A DNA stretch of 64,000 nucleotides from Pseudomonas sp. MH9.2 (GCF_034353875.1 NZ_CP133784.1:992001-1056000); one strand, 5' to 3'; numbered from the stretch's first letter, positions 37,425 to 46,511 are shown. The notes: generated from the letters alone by a model not told the origin. Program-made: numbers and translations.

Positions 37425-38258
37425 ATGCGTCAGTGGTTAGCGTTCATACCGTTGCTCTGCTGCTTTGCTGTCAGCCACGCGGGCGTCGTCCAAGCCGCTC
37501 AATTGACCGTCGAGCTACCCGACGGGGTCCATATTTGGGACACCGCACAGCTGCTTAAGCATCCGCAAGCGCAGCAGATCCAAATCGCCGAAGATGTTTC
37601 CTATAAACGCGCCATGACCTATCGCGCAGTGCCAATGGCGGCGCTGCTTGGGGGCATTACTGCAAAGGATCATCTCCAGGCCGTGGCCACGGATGGGTTT
37701 GCCGCCGAGATGCCCGCAGGGCCTTTGCTTGAGAGCACTGGCGCACGCGCGTGGCTGGCCATCGAAGACCCGGCGGCTCCGTGGCCCACGCTGGGCGAAA
37801 ACCAGCAAAGCCCCGGTCCTTTTTATCTGGTATGGACCGAACCGAAAGCCGGCAACATCAGCCCCGAACAATGGCCCTTCGCGGTCAGTAAAGTACGATT
37901 ATTAGCGTCCGTGGCTGAACGTTTCCCAATGATGCTGCCGGACCGGGCATTGGCTGCCAATGATCCGATCAATCAAGGGTTTGCACTGTTTCAGAAAAAC
38001 TGCCTGGCCTGCCATCGCCTCAACGGTGCCGGTGACTCGCAACTGGGTCCGGACCTGAATCAGCCGCACAGCCCCATTGAGTACTTTGCGGGGGACTACC
38101 TCAAGCTCTACATCCGAAACCCGCAAAGCCTGCGTCAATGGCCACAGGCAAAAATGCCCGCGATCTCTACAGCGGTGCTGTCCGAGGGTGAGCTGGATCA
38201 ACTGATTGGCTATCTCAGGCACATGGCGCAACGCAGAACGGCAGCATCCCCGCTCTAA
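37425..38258 (+). CDS. Exported cytochrome c with N-terminal molybdopterin-oxidoreductase-like domain
   Basis: This 277-residue protein has a Sec signal peptide (about 1-24, ending VVQAA). Residues 26-165 resemble the sulfite-oxidase-type domain seen in small periplasmic proteins (YRAVPMAALLGG, then VATDGFAAEMPAGP), but no cofactor-binding Cys is present. A class I cytochrome c domain follows with heme motif C193-L-A-C196-H197 and a candidate axial Met in AKMPAIS near 249. It probably passes electrons in the periplasm. The partner is unknown. GGAG precedes the ATG. Confidence 0.85.
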   Translation: MRQWLAFIPLLCCFAVSHAGVVQAAQLTVELPDGVHIWDTAQLLKHPQAQQIQIAEDVSYKRAMTYRAVPMAALLGGITAKDHLQAVATDGFAAEMPAGPLLESTGARAWLAIEDPAAPWPTLGENQQSPGPFYLVWTEPKAGNISPEQWPFAVSKVRLLASVAERFPMMLPDRALAANDPINQGFALFQKNCLACHRLNGAGDSQLGPDLNQPHSPIEYFAGDYLKLYIRNPQSLRQWPQAKMPAISTAVLSEGELDQLIGYLRHMAQRRTAASPL

Positions 38259-38285
38259 GCGCTGACGTGCCTGCGAAGAAGCTGA

Positions 38286-38308
38286 CGCGGTGTGTCTGGC
38301 ACACCGCG
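38286..38308 (+). terminator. Hairpin after the cytochrome gene
   Basis: A perfect 9-base stem (CGCGGTGTG and CACACCGCG) with a TCTGG loop, located between the convergent cytochrome and transglutaminase-like genes. No T run follows, so termination may depend on Rho or be weak. Confidence 0.5.
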
Positions 38309-38318
38309 CTCAGGATGG

Positions 38319-39116
38319 TTACTGCTGCTGCACCAACAACATCGGCGAGACGAACACTTTGGCATGCATCTGCTCGCAGCCACCGCCACGGCGCATACCC
38401 CGTACCGGGCAGGCGTCGAGGTAATCCAGACCCACTGCCAGCTTGAGGTGACGCTCAGGCCGGGACAGTTGATTGGTCACATCGAAGCTGTACCAGGCGT
38501 CATCGATCCAGGCTTCCGCCCAGGCATGACTGGCCAGATGCTCGCTGTTTTCGCTATAGAGATAACCTGATACATAACGCGCGGGCACTCCCAAGCTACG
38601 GGCACAGGCCAGGAACGCATGGGTGTGGTCCTGGCACACGCCTGAACGGCCAGCAAACGCTTCAGCAGCGCTGGTATCGACTTCTGTCGAACCAGGGCTG
38701 TAGGTCATGTGTTGGTTCAGACCGTACATCAAGTCGATCAAGGCATTGCGGTCTTTGCGCGTGTGGCACTGCTTGAGCGCAAAGGCACGTATGGCTTCAT
38801 CGGCTTCAGTCAGACGGGTGAAACGCAGAAATGGCAGCGCTGACTGGCTTTCATGCTCAGCCTCACGCTTCTCGTCGATTTCAACCTGGCCACGGGCACC
38901 GATAATGATCGCTTCGTGGGGCTCATCCAGCGTCAATACATGAAGGATATTGCCGAACGGATCGATCTGCGCACGCACCGGGCGCGGCAAGGTCAGCTGC
39001 CAGCTGAGTACCTGCTGGCGCTCGCTGTCGTGAGGTGTCAGACGCAAATACTGGATGCTGGCGCGGACCTGATCTTCGTAGTGATAAGTGGTCTCGTGGC
39101 TAATTGAGAGTCTCAT
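38319..39116 (-). CDS. Transglutaminase-like (papain-fold) protein
   Basis: This 265-residue protein has an N-terminal beta-rich bacterial transglutaminase N domain (LRLTPHDSERQQVLSWQLTL) and then the catalytic triad: Cys in GRSGVCQDHTHAFLACARS, His in SHAWAEAWID, Asp in WYSFDVTNQ. It belongs to the group found in three-gene operons with alpha-E and circularly permuted ATP-grasp proteins. The start overlaps the alpha-E gene by 4 bases. The protein may hydrolyse or transfer isopeptide bonds made by the ATP-grasp partner. This is a comparative-genomics prediction from others and has not been shown here. Confidence 0.92.
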   Translation of the reverse strand: MRLSISHETTYHYEDQVRASIQYLRLTPHDSERQQVLSWQLTLPRPVRAQIDPFGNILHVLTLDEPHEAIIIGARGQVEIDEKREAEHESQSALPFLRFTRLTEADEAIRAFALKQCHTRKDRNALIDLMYGLNQHMTYSPGSTEVDTSAAEAFAGRSGVCQDHTHAFLACARSLGVPARYVSGYLYSENSEHLASHAWAEAWIDDAWYSFDVTNQLSRPERHLKLAVGLDYLDACPVRGMRRGGGCEQMHAKVFVSPMLLVQQQ

Positions 39117-40072
39117 GCAGCCTCCAGGTATGAAGTGTGGATAGCGTTACCCAATTGGGCCACTAACGGAATGAATTCATTCAGCCATTCATGCAGGCCT
39201 TCACCCAGAATTTCATCGATGCTGGTATAGCGCAGACGTGCGTCCAATTCGGCGGCCAAGCGCTGTGCCGGACGGCCATTGGTGCCTGGCAGACTCGCGA
39301 GGATCTGATCGAGCTCCTCCAGACAGGCGCGCAACGAGCGCGGGATGTCGGCACGCAACAGCAGCAATTCGGCGACCTGACGCGCACCCGGCGCGTCCCG
39401 ATACAGCTCGGTGTACGCCTCGAACGACGACAAGGCGCGCAACAAGGCGCTCCACTGGTAGTAGCCGTGCGCCGAACTGTCAGAGATCGCTTCGGTATTT
39501 TTCCCGAGCACTTCGAGCATCTCGTAACGGGCGTCGAGCATGCGCAGGGTGTTATCGGCGCGCTCGATGAACGTCCCCAGACGGATAAAACGGAACGCAT
39601 CGTGACGCATGATGGTGCCATAGGTCGCCCCCCGAAACAGGTGCGAACGCTCTTTGACCCACTCACAAAAACGGCTCATGCCGTAACGACTCAAACCCTG
39701 CTCGGCGATGCCGCGTATCTCAAGCCACGTGGCGTTGATGTTTTCCCACATGTCTGCCGTGATTCGTCCGCGCACCGCATGAGCACTGGCCCGAGCGGCA
39801 CCCAGGCAGCTGTAAATGCTGGCCGGGTTGGTCGCATCCAGGGCGAAAAAATGCAACAAGCGTTCGGCGTGCAACTCACCGTAGCGCTCCAGATAGTCGT
39901 CCAGCGTGCCGGTAATCAACAGCGGCATGGCCATTTCATCCAGACCATCGCCGCGCCCATCCTGGGGCATCAGTGACAACGAATAGCTGACGTCGAGCAT
40001 CCGCGCGAGGTTTTCCGCTCGCTCCAGATAACGCGACATCCAATATAAATCCGAGGCAGTTCTACTTAGCAT
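39113..40072 (-). CDS. Alpha-E domain protein (DUF403)
   Basis: This 319-residue helical protein begins MLSRTASDLYWMSRYLERAE, the conserved opening of the alpha-E family, and continues with conserved RFIRLGTFIERADNTLRML. It always accompanies the circularly permuted ATP-grasp protein and the transglutaminase-like protein. It lies between the two here, overlapping the latter by 4 bases and 12 bases after the ATP-grasp stop. It may be a substrate-binding or peptide-carrier partner. Function is unproven. Confidence 0.92.
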   Translation of the reverse strand: MLSRTASDLYWMSRYLERAENLARMLDVSYSLSLMPQDGRGDGLDEMAMPLLITGTLDDYLERYGELHAERLLHFFALDATNPASIYSCLGAARASAHAVRGRITADMWENINATWLEIRGIAEQGLSRYGMSRFCEWVKERSHLFRGATYGTIMRHDAFRFIRLGTFIERADNTLRMLDARYEMLEVLGKNTEAISDSSAHGYYQWSALLRALSSFEAYTELYRDAPGARQVAELLLLRADIPRSLRACLEELDQILASLPGTNGRPAQRLAAELDARLRYTSIDEILGEGLHEWLNEFIPLVAQLGNAIHTSYLEAA

Positions 40073-40084
40073 TGGCAGGCATCC

Positions 40085-41494
40085 TTAATCCTCAACCACC
40101 CAGGTGTCTTTGGTTCCGCCGCCCTGGGACGAGTTCACCACGAGAGAGCCTTCACGCAGGGCTACTCGGGTAAGGCCGCCTGGGACTACTCGGGTTTCAC
40201 GGCCGGAAAGAACAAATGGGCGCAAGTCGATATGGCGTGGGGCGATGCCGTTCTCGACAAAAGTCGGACAGGTCGACAGGCATAAAGTGGGTTGTGCAAT
40301 GTACGCGTGGGGCTTGGCTTTCAGGCGGGCACGGAACACTTCGATTTCAGCTGCCGAAGCCGCCGGGCCAACCAACATGCCGTAACCACCCGAACCTTGG
40401 GTTTCCTTGACCACCAGTTCCGGCAGATGCGCCAGCACGTGGGACAACTCTTCCGGTTTGCGGCACTGCCAGGTCGGCACATTTTGCAGAATCGGCTCTT
40501 CATCCAGATAGAAACGGATCATGTCCGTCACATAGGGATAGATCGACTTGTCGTCCGCTACGCCGGTCCCGATGGCATTGGCCAGCACCACATTGCCCGA
40601 GCGATAGGCCGAAAGCAGGCCCGGGACGCCGAGCATTGAGTCGGGGTTAAACGCCAGCGGATCGAGAAACGCATCATCCAGACGCCGGTAGATCACATCG
40701 ACGGCTTTAGGCCCGTCAGTGGTGCGCATGAAGACGCGATCATCACGCACGAACAGATCGGCCCCTTCCACCAACTCGACACCCATCTCGCGCGCCAGAA
40801 AGGCGTGTTCGAAAAAGGCACTGTTAAAGCGGCCAGGAGTCAGGACTACAACGCTCGGATTGTCGATGGGGCTGGAGCTTTTCAAGGTATCGAGGAGCAT
40901 GTTCGGATAATGATCGATGGGCGCGATGCGCTGAGCGGCGAACAGCTCCGGGAACAGGCGCATCATCATCTTGCGATCTTCGAGCATGTAACTGACGCCG
41001 CTGGGTGTGCGCAGGTTGTCTTCGAGCACGTAGTAGGTGCCGTCGCCATCACGCACCAAGTCAACACCGGAAATATGCGAATAAAGGTCACGGTGCAGAT
41101 TCAGGCCCTGCATCGCCAACTGATATTGCTCGTTGGCCAACACCTGTTCGGCGGGAATAATCCCGGCTTTGATAATCCGTTGATCGTGATACAGGTCGGC
41201 GAGAAACATGTTCAACGCCTTGACCCGCTGAATACAGCCGCGTTCCACAATCCGCCATTCGCTGGCAGGAATACTGCGCGGAATCGTATCGAACGGAATC
41301 AACCGCTCAGTGCCCTGGTCGTCCCCATACAGCGTGAACGTAATCCCGGCACGATGAAACAAAAGGTCGGCTTCACGTCTGCGCTGAGCCAAAAGCTCCG
41401 GCGGCGTCTCACCCAGCCAACGGGCAAACTCCCGATAATGCGGACGGACCAAGCCGCCAGCGTCATACATCTCATCATAAAAGGTGCGGATCAT
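40085..41494 (-). CDS. Circularly permuted ATP-grasp protein (CPA2 type; DUF404/DUF407)
   Basis: This 469-residue ligase-like protein has the CPA2 opening YDEMYDAGGLVRPHYREF and conserved blocks YVLEDNLRTPSGVSYMLEDR, then PYVTDMIRFYLDEEPIL and LVVKETQGSGGYGMLVGP (an ATP-grasp lysine/glycine loop). The end block RETRVVPGGLTRVALREG is followed by NSSQGGGTKDTWV. ATP-grasp enzymes form amide bonds, and the operon has been proposed to make and process an unusual peptide. It is the first gene of the three-gene unit. Confidence 0.92.
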   Translation of the reverse strand: MIRTFYDEMYDAGGLVRPHYREFARWLGETPPELLAQRRREADLLFHRAGITFTLYGDDQGTERLIPFDTIPRSIPASEWRIVERGCIQRVKALNMFLADLYHDQRIIKAGIIPAEQVLANEQYQLAMQGLNLHRDLYSHISGVDLVRDGDGTYYVLEDNLRTPSGVSYMLEDRKMMMRLFPELFAAQRIAPIDHYPNMLLDTLKSSSPIDNPSVVVLTPGRFNSAFFEHAFLAREMGVELVEGADLFVRDDRVFMRTTDGPKAVDVIYRRLDDAFLDPLAFNPDSMLGVPGLLSAYRSGNVVLANAIGTGVADDKSIYPYVTDMIRFYLDEEPILQNVPTWQCRKPEELSHVLAHLPELVVKETQGSGGYGMLVGPAASAAEIEVFRARLKAKPHAYIAQPTLCLSTCPTFVENGIAPRHIDLRPFVLSGRETRVVPGGLTRVALREGSLVVNSSQGGGTKDTWVVED

Positions 41495-41824
41495 GCCGTA
41501 CTCCTTGTCACCACGGACACCAAAGGCCTTCGCAAGGCCCGTGCCATCGGCATAAACGCTTTAATATCAAACAGTTGGATAAATCCCCTAACGCAACCGC
41601 ACCATTCCTGTGCAGTAACCGCCCCAACTTATTCACCTACGCCTCATTGCGACGCGTCCTTCAATAACGCTATCTATTACCAGCATAGTCAGCGTTGATT
41701 TCACAGGTGTAATTTTGTTTCACAACCCACCCAACAATCCCTCTAACGGTTAGAACCTACAAACTAAAACCGGCTGACAAAAGGTCAGCCGGTAAGGGGA
41801 TTGCAACGGGGACACCCTCGGGCG
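41495..41824. other. Intergenic region between the ATP-grasp and RraB genes
   Basis: It holds the promoter region of the ATP-grasp operon (minus strand, next to 41494) and the terminator of the RraB gene at 41764-41792. No coding frame is convincing in the remaining AT-rich stretch. Confidence 0.5.
41764..41792 (-). terminator. Terminator of the RraB-like gene
   Basis: CCGGCTGAC and GTCAGCCGG form a perfect 9-base stem with a 5-base loop. Read on the minus strand it is followed by TTTTAG. Confidence 0.8.
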
Positions 41825-42163
41825 TTAATTAAAACGCTTGATTTCCTGAGTCACGCCCCACCCCTCGACCTCACCGTCCAGCGGTGTGATCACCGTTTGA
41901 AAGTCTTGCTCGAAATCATCGATCCCACCATAAGTGGCGTACATCACTTTGCTCAATTGAAGATGCCATGCCCCGTCATCACGGACGCTGACCTGCGCGT
42001 TCAAGGATTCCCCACGAAACTGCCCTGCCGCTTGCCGTGCCCGCTCCTCATCCGGGAAAACGGCATAAAACTCGATGGGATGAATACGTGCGAAATCAAA
42101 ACCGCCCTCTTTCATGCGGCGCAGTACGTTACTGCTGATGTCCTCTTGATAGGCTGTGCTCAT
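41825..42163 (-). CDS. rraB: RraB-family protein (ribonuclease E inhibitor-like)
   Basis: This 112-residue protein has an RraB-type fold by sequence (MSTAYQEDISSNVLRRMKEG, then IEFYAVFPDEERARQAAGQF and VEGWGVTQEIKRF). RraB in E. coli binds RNase E and changes mRNA decay; the Pseudomonas protein is annotated by domain only. AGGAGG lies directly upstream of the ATG. Transcribed alone with its own terminator. Confidence 0.75.
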   Translation of the reverse strand: MSTAYQEDISSNVLRRMKEGGFDFARIHPIEFYAVFPDEERARQAAGQFRGESLNAQVSVRDDGAWHLQLSKVMYATYGGIDDFEQDFQTVITPLDGEVEGWGVTQEIKRFN

Positions 42164-42413
42164 GAAACGTCCTCCTATGCAACGATAGATAGAGTTTCAA
42201 CACTCCCAACGCGACCCGCCGATTGGTGGTCGCTCAGCAACAGATAGTCTGTCGCCAGGAGCCAAGCATGTAGCTGACAAGGCCAGATCTATCAGGTAGA
42301 CCGGGCATCGACATGGAGGAAGCCAAAGCAAGCCAGCTTCGGCCTCATTTGCAGAGTAACCCTATCGGCCGTCCGTGCCAAATGGCAGATCAAGCAATGG
42401 CCAAAGGTATGAT

Positions 42414-42650
42414 TCAAGGAGTTTCAGTGACCGAAATAATTTGCACACTGTGCAGTGCCTTCAGGGATTTTACCGTCGGCTCGGGTGCCCGGCCGTCAAG
42501 GTCGTTCAGATCAAGTTTATCAACCACAGGGTACAAAACCTCGCGTAGATAGTCTGCCGCTGTCTCCATATCAGGACGCTGCTCGCTGCCAAACTCTAGG
42601 CTTTGTCGGACGCCATCTTTATCAAGATAAGTAATGATCCACTGTTTCAT
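42414..42650 (-). CDS. Small hypothetical protein, 78 residues
   Basis: GAGGAG upstream of the ATG at 42650 gives a good translation start. The product is acidic and soluble (MKQWIITYLDKDGVRQSLEF, then DYLREVLYPVVDKLDLNDLD). No motif is recognised. It lies between RraB and the sulfatase gene, separated from the latter by a bidirectional terminator. Confidence 0.65.
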   Translation of the reverse strand: MKQWIITYLDKDGVRQSLEFGSEQRPDMETAADYLREVLYPVVDKLDLNDLDGRAPEPTVKSLKALHSVQIISVTETP

Positions 42651-42744
42651 CTATGTCTCCTCAGCGAAGCCGAAGAAAGCGGCTTACTTAATCTGGACCC
42701 TGAAAATCCAGTATTCGTTCCACTGTTTTGGCTGCCGGGCGGAC

Positions 42745-42775
42745 AAAAAAAGAGACCGGTAAAGGTCTCTTTTTT
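42745..42775. terminator. Bidirectional terminator downstream of the sulfatase gene
   Basis: AAAAAAAGAGACC and GGTCTCTTTTTT surround a GGTAAA loop, so each strand has a T run. It lies 15 bases after the stop of the LTA-synthase-like gene. Confidence 0.9.
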
Positions 42776-42789
42776 AGTACGCCGCTCGC

Positions 42790-44877
42790 TTAGCGCGGCT
42801 TGCTGTCGACCACGCCCGCGGTATTCTCCATCAGGCTCTTGGTTGCGGTTTGCAGGAAGCTTTCCAGTTTCAGCCTTAGCTGTGGTAAATCAGCTTGTTG
42901 AGGCATCAGTTCGGCGTGGGGCTTGGCGCCCAGCTCATATTGGTACACGCGAGGTTCCATATCCTTGGGCTCGATCAGAATACGATCGCCAGTCACCAGG
43001 GCGACGGTCAACTCGCCCCCCGATGGTTTGATCACGCCAAAACCTTTATCGCCTTCAGGCAGGTTCAGCAAGTCACGACCCCAGCATTGGTTACGCGATT
43101 CGCCACCCAAACGCCCCATGATGGTCGGAACGATATCAATCTGGGTGCCGACAACACTGCTGCGCTGACCGAATTTCTCCTGGACGCCTGGGCCGATCAT
43201 CAGCATGGGTACGTTAAAGCGACCAAGGTCCATTTCGGAGACTTGCTGATCGTTACCGAAACCGTGATCCCCGACGACGATGAACAGGGTTTCTTTGAAG
43301 TAAGGCTCTTTGCGCGCCTTCTCGAAGAATTGCCCCAACGCCCAGTCGGCATAACGCATGGCCGTCAAATGCTCATCCAGCGTGCCATGCCCGGTAACCC
43401 GCTCGACGGGCAGGTTTTCCGGCAACGCATACGGCGTATGGTTGGACAGGCTTTGCAGCAACGCATAGAAAGGCTTGCCACCTTCGCGTGCTTTCAGCTC
43501 CTGAGCGCCTCTGTCGAACATATCCTGATCGGACACACCCCACGTTGGATCGGAGAACACGGGATCGACAAAATCATTACGGCCAATGAAGTTGGTCATG
43601 CCCTGGTTGCTGAAGAAGCCTGATTGGTTGTCCCACGCAAAATCGCCGTTGTAGACATAGACATCGTCGTATTTGCGGGCACTTAGCAACTGCGGCAGGC
43701 CGGACAGTTTGTGGCTGCCTTCCGGGGTTTGCATCAGGTATTCAAAACCTGGCAGGTTTGGAAAGCAGGCCATGGTGGCGAACATGCCCTGGTGGGTATG
43801 CGTGCCATTGGAGAAGAAGCGGTCGAACAGCAGGCCTTCCTTGGACAGCTTGTCGAAGTAAGGCGTGATGTTGGCATCGCTGCCCAAAGCACCCACCGAA
43901 TGACCGGCGAAACTTTCCATCAGGATCACCACCACGTTGCGGATCGGCAGTGTTTTTTCCACGGGTGGCAAGGAATCGCGGCGCACGGCAGCGGTGTCGG
44001 AATCAACCAGCTTGTCACTGGCGGTCAGCAACATGTCACGCACGGTTTGTTCCGCCAACGGTTGAGGCAGCGTGGCCTTCCAGATATTGGCGCGCTGGTC
44101 GGACGTCAGGGCTTCGGCAGCAGAGATCAACGATAAGGTGCCATTGAGGCCCAACTGGTTGGCGAAGTTCGAATCAGTGGTGTACGCATCCCCCCAACGT
44201 AATGGCGGGCCCTGACGCAGGGTGCCACGAGCGGCGACGACGGCAACCATCAGGCAGGCCACGAACACGCCGATACGCAGATACCACGGTGCGACCGAGC
44301 GGTTGCTGCTCGAACTGACATTAAGCCGCCGACGGGTTCGAGTCAGACGGTCGATGCCCTTGAAGAGCAGACTCAGTACCCAGGTAACCGCCGCCCAGGC
44401 CAGCAGATAGCGTCCCACCGGGAAGCCGTTCCAGAGCATGCTCAGCACGGTTTTCGGGTCTTCCTTGACGTACTGGAACACCAGCCCGTTCAAGCGTTGA
44501 TGGAACTCGCGGTAAAAGTCCAACTCCATCAGGCCGAGGAACAGCGTGATGCTGGCGCCAATCGTCAACCAAAACCGGAACATCCCACGCCCAGTCATTG
44601 CCCGGGCGCTGAACAACGCCAGCACCAGAGGAATGAGCAGGTAAATTGTCAGGCGCAAGTCGAAACGCAGGCCATTGACCATCGCCTCGAAAAAGGTCGA
44701 CGCAGGGATGCTACCAATCATTTCGCGGTTATAGACCAGCAGCGCGACTCGCAGCAGGGTATACATCACCATCAAGACCAAGCCGCTCAGCAGCGTGTAA
44801 GCCAGATGCGATTTGACGGTGGGTTGCAGCAAGCGCGACGAGGCGTGCTGATGACTCAGGGCGTCCTGTGTGGCCAT
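42790..44877 (-). CDS. LTA-synthase-family sulfatase (membrane phosphoglycerol-transferase-like)
   Basis: This 695-residue protein has five N-terminal TM helices (about 25-210) and a large periplasmic sulfatase domain. Features are VVVILMESFAGHSVGALG with the metal-binding Glu, a nucleophile Thr in FFSNGTHTHQG, and VVGDHGFGN with the metal-binding Asp and His. In Gram-negatives such proteins add phosphoglycerol or phosphoethanolamine to periplasmic glucans or lipids (OpgB/EptA relatives). The substrate is not determined. It ends at a bidirectional terminator. Confidence 0.9.
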   Translation of the reverse strand: MATQDALSHQHASSRLLQPTVKSHLAYTLLSGLVLMVMYTLLRVALLVYNREMIGSIPASTFFEAMVNGLRFDLRLTIYLLIPLVLALFSARAMTGRGMFRFWLTIGASITLFLGLMELDFYREFHQRLNGLVFQYVKEDPKTVLSMLWNGFPVGRYLLAWAAVTWVLSLLFKGIDRLTRTRRRLNVSSSSNRSVAPWYLRIGVFVACLMVAVVAARGTLRQGPPLRWGDAYTTDSNFANQLGLNGTLSLISAAEALTSDQRANIWKATLPQPLAEQTVRDMLLTASDKLVDSDTAAVRRDSLPPVEKTLPIRNVVVILMESFAGHSVGALGSDANITPYFDKLSKEGLLFDRFFSNGTHTHQGMFATMACFPNLPGFEYLMQTPEGSHKLSGLPQLLSARKYDDVYVYNGDFAWDNQSGFFSNQGMTNFIGRNDFVDPVFSDPTWGVSDQDMFDRGAQELKAREGGKPFYALLQSLSNHTPYALPENLPVERVTGHGTLDEHLTAMRYADWALGQFFEKARKEPYFKETLFIVVGDHGFGNDQQVSEMDLGRFNVPMLMIGPGVQEKFGQRSSVVGTQIDIVPTIMGRLGGESRNQCWGRDLLNLPEGDKGFGVIKPSGGELTVALVTGDRILIEPKDMEPRVYQYELGAKPHAELMPQQADLPQLRLKLESFLQTATKSLMENTAGVVDSKPR

Positions 44878-45001
44878 GGTGTTCTAGGATCCGTTGGATT
44901 CAGGGTAAATGAAGTTCAAATGCATGTGCGCCCTACGCTGTTCGAGACGGCGAGGTTGGCGCGGCGGGCAATTTATTCATGATCGTGTGTGGAGTTTACC
45001 A

Positions 45002-45103
45002 ATGATGCGCGCCAAATCGCCAACGACAGCGCATCTAAAAAAAGGTTCCCGTGGCTCTAAAGCAAGGGTCTTGGCCGCCACAGGGCGAAATAACCGCGCA
45101 TGA
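45002..45103 (+). CDS. Small basic peptide candidate, 33 residues
   Basis: The frame MMRAKSPTTAHLKKGSRGSK continues to RNNRA and ends in TGA. GGAG at 44991-44994 lies 7 bases upstream. The product is strongly basic (ten Lys/Arg) with no hydrophobic segment, so it would bind nucleic acid or acidic surfaces if made. The regular spacing of ribosome-binding site and ATG supports it, but the frame is short enough for chance. Confidence 0.4.
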   Translation: MMRAKSPTTAHLKKGSRGSKARVLAATGRNNRA

Positions 45104-45209
45104 TTTTCTGGAATGGGCTGTGAAAATTTCGTCTCGCGCAGCGACTTAAATGTAAGGTTGTGTGTCGGGGAGTTTGCATACGACGGTCTAAATCGCTATT
45201 CCACGTAAC

Positions 45210-45232
45210 AAAAAGCCGCCAATGATGGCGAC
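45210..45232 (-). terminator. Terminator of speE
   Basis: GTCGCCA and TGGCGGC form the stem on the minus strand, followed by TTTTTG. It lies 16 bases after the speE stop. Confidence 0.7.
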
Positions 45233-45247
45233 TTTCCACATCAAAAA

Positions 45248-46108
45248 TCAGTCGTTACTTGGCTTGTTGACTGCCTGCAAAACATACTGCGGCAACGCAA
45301 AGGCACCGATATGGATTTCAGGATTGTAATAGCGCGTCACGATACCGCTGCCGGCGAAACGCTGACGTAACGTGTCCAAAGGCAGTTTGCGGTAGTCAGT
45401 ATTGGTTGCGCCCCACGCGAAGGTCATGGCGCCACCGATGTAAGTCGGGATCGCGGCCTGGTAAAAGTGCCAGTCCGGGAACAGGCTGCGCAGGCGACCG
45501 GCAGTGGTCTGCACTTCGGCCAACTGCATGAAAGGTGTGCCGTTCTGGGTGACCAGAATACCGCCTTCGTTCAGGCAGCGGCGGCAGGCCTCATAGAAGT
45601 TTTCGGAGAACAACACTTCGCCCGGGCCAATCGGATCGGTGGAGTCGGAAATGATGATGTCGAATTTTTCTTCGGTGGTCGCCACGAAGCGCATGCCGTC
45701 ATCGATCACCAGATTCAGGCGTGAATCTTCAAAAGCGCCTTTCGAGTGGTTCGGCAAGAACTGCTTGCACATCTCGACCACGGTGCCATCGATTTCAACC
45801 ATGGTGATGTGTTCGATGCTGCGATGTTTGGCAACTTCGCGCAGCATACCGCCATCGCCGCCACCGATAATCAGCACGCGCTTGGCTGCGCCGTGGGCGA
45901 GGATCGGTACGTGGGTGAGCATCTCGTGGTAGATGAATTCGTCGGCTTCAGTGGTCTGGATAACGCCGTCGAGCGCCATGACCCGGCCCATGCGCGGGTT
46001 CTCGAAGATCACCAGATGTTGATGCTCGGTGCGCACTTCGTGCAGCAGTTTTTCCATACGGAAGCGCTGGCCGTAACCTTCATACAACGTCTCTTGATAA
46101 TCGCTCAT
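45248..46108 (-). CDS. speE: Spermidine synthase (polyamine aminopropyltransferase)
   Basis: The enzyme transfers an aminopropyl group from decarboxylated SAM to putrescine. It has 286 residues, starting at the ATG at 46108 (AGGGG upstream). Features include [18 protein letters not shown], then [18 protein letters not shown] with the glycine-rich dcSAM site, the conserved Asp in [12 protein letters not shown], and [20 protein letters not shown] with the active-site Asp. The length and order fit SpeE. The open frame to 46138 is unsupported. Confidence 0.95.
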   Translation of the reverse strand: MSDYQETLYEGYGQRFRMEKLLHEVRTEHQHLVIFENPRMGRVMALDGVIQTTEADEFIYHEMLTHVPILAHGAAKRVLIIGGGDGGMLREVAKHRSIEHITMVEIDGTVVEMCKQFLPNHSKGAFEDSRLNLVIDDGMRFVATTEEKFDIIISDSTDPIGPGEVLFSENFYEACRRCLNEGGILVTQNGTPFMQLAEVQTTAGRLRSLFPDWHFYQAAIPTYIGGAMTFAWGATNTDYRKLPLDTLRQRFAGSGIVTRYYNPEIHIGAFALPQYVLQAVNKPSND

Positions 46109-46249
46109 GGGTAAACCCCTGGTGGATGCTGATAGCAACGGACAGTGAGCCGCTTTTAGTAAAAGCGCTGCCCCTGAGAAAGTCGGGCATTCTACGTCGC
46201 GGACGATGACAGGTCGAACCTCTATTGATCAGCCCATGCTGCCCGGACC

Positions 46250-46289
46250 TGAAAAACAAAAAGCGCCTGACTGCAGCAGTCAGGCGCTT
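46250..46289 (-). terminator. Terminator of the disrupted small membrane-protein gene
   Basis: AAGCGCCTGACTGC and GCAGTCAGGCGCTT form a perfect 14-base stem. On the minus strand it is followed by a run of TTTTTGTTTTT. It ends the transcript of the pseudogene at 46320-46511. Confidence 0.88.
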
Positions 46290-46319
46290 GAGGGGTACGT
46301 CAGCGTCAGGTCAAACGTG

Positions 46320-46511
46320 TCAGAAGCGCACGTTACCGCGCGGTCCGGCAATCGCCCAGATGATCAAGCCCAAAACCGGTAGCAGCACAATCAGCAATAC
46401 CCACAGGATCTTCATCCCTGTTTCGGCGCCGCTTTTCAATACATTGAGGATTGCCTAGATATCCAGGGCAAGGATGATCAGACCGACCAGACCATTAAAC
46501 GTAGAACCCAT
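46320..46511 (-). pseudogene. PLDc_N-type small membrane protein broken by an amber codon
   Basis: The frame reads MGSTFNGLVGLIILALDI, then TAG at codon 19 (46455-46457), then AILNVLKSGAETGMKILWVL and on to IIWAIAGPRGNVRF, with the true stop at 46320. Both parts together match the Pseudomonas small two-TM-segment PLDc_N-domain protein of about 63 residues, in which codon 19 is normally Trp (TGG). A single G-to-A change explains it. AGGAG upstream of the ATG and a strong terminator are intact, so the loss looks recent. Sequencing error or readthrough cannot be excluded. Confidence 0.75.

Larger units (their letters stand above)
44878..45247. other. Intergenic region between the sulfatase and speE genes
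   Basis: These 370 bases hold the promoter region of the sulfatase gene, a possible 33-residue basic peptide gene (45002-45103, plus strand), and the terminator of speE (45210-45232). Nothing else is recognised. Confidence 0.5.
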
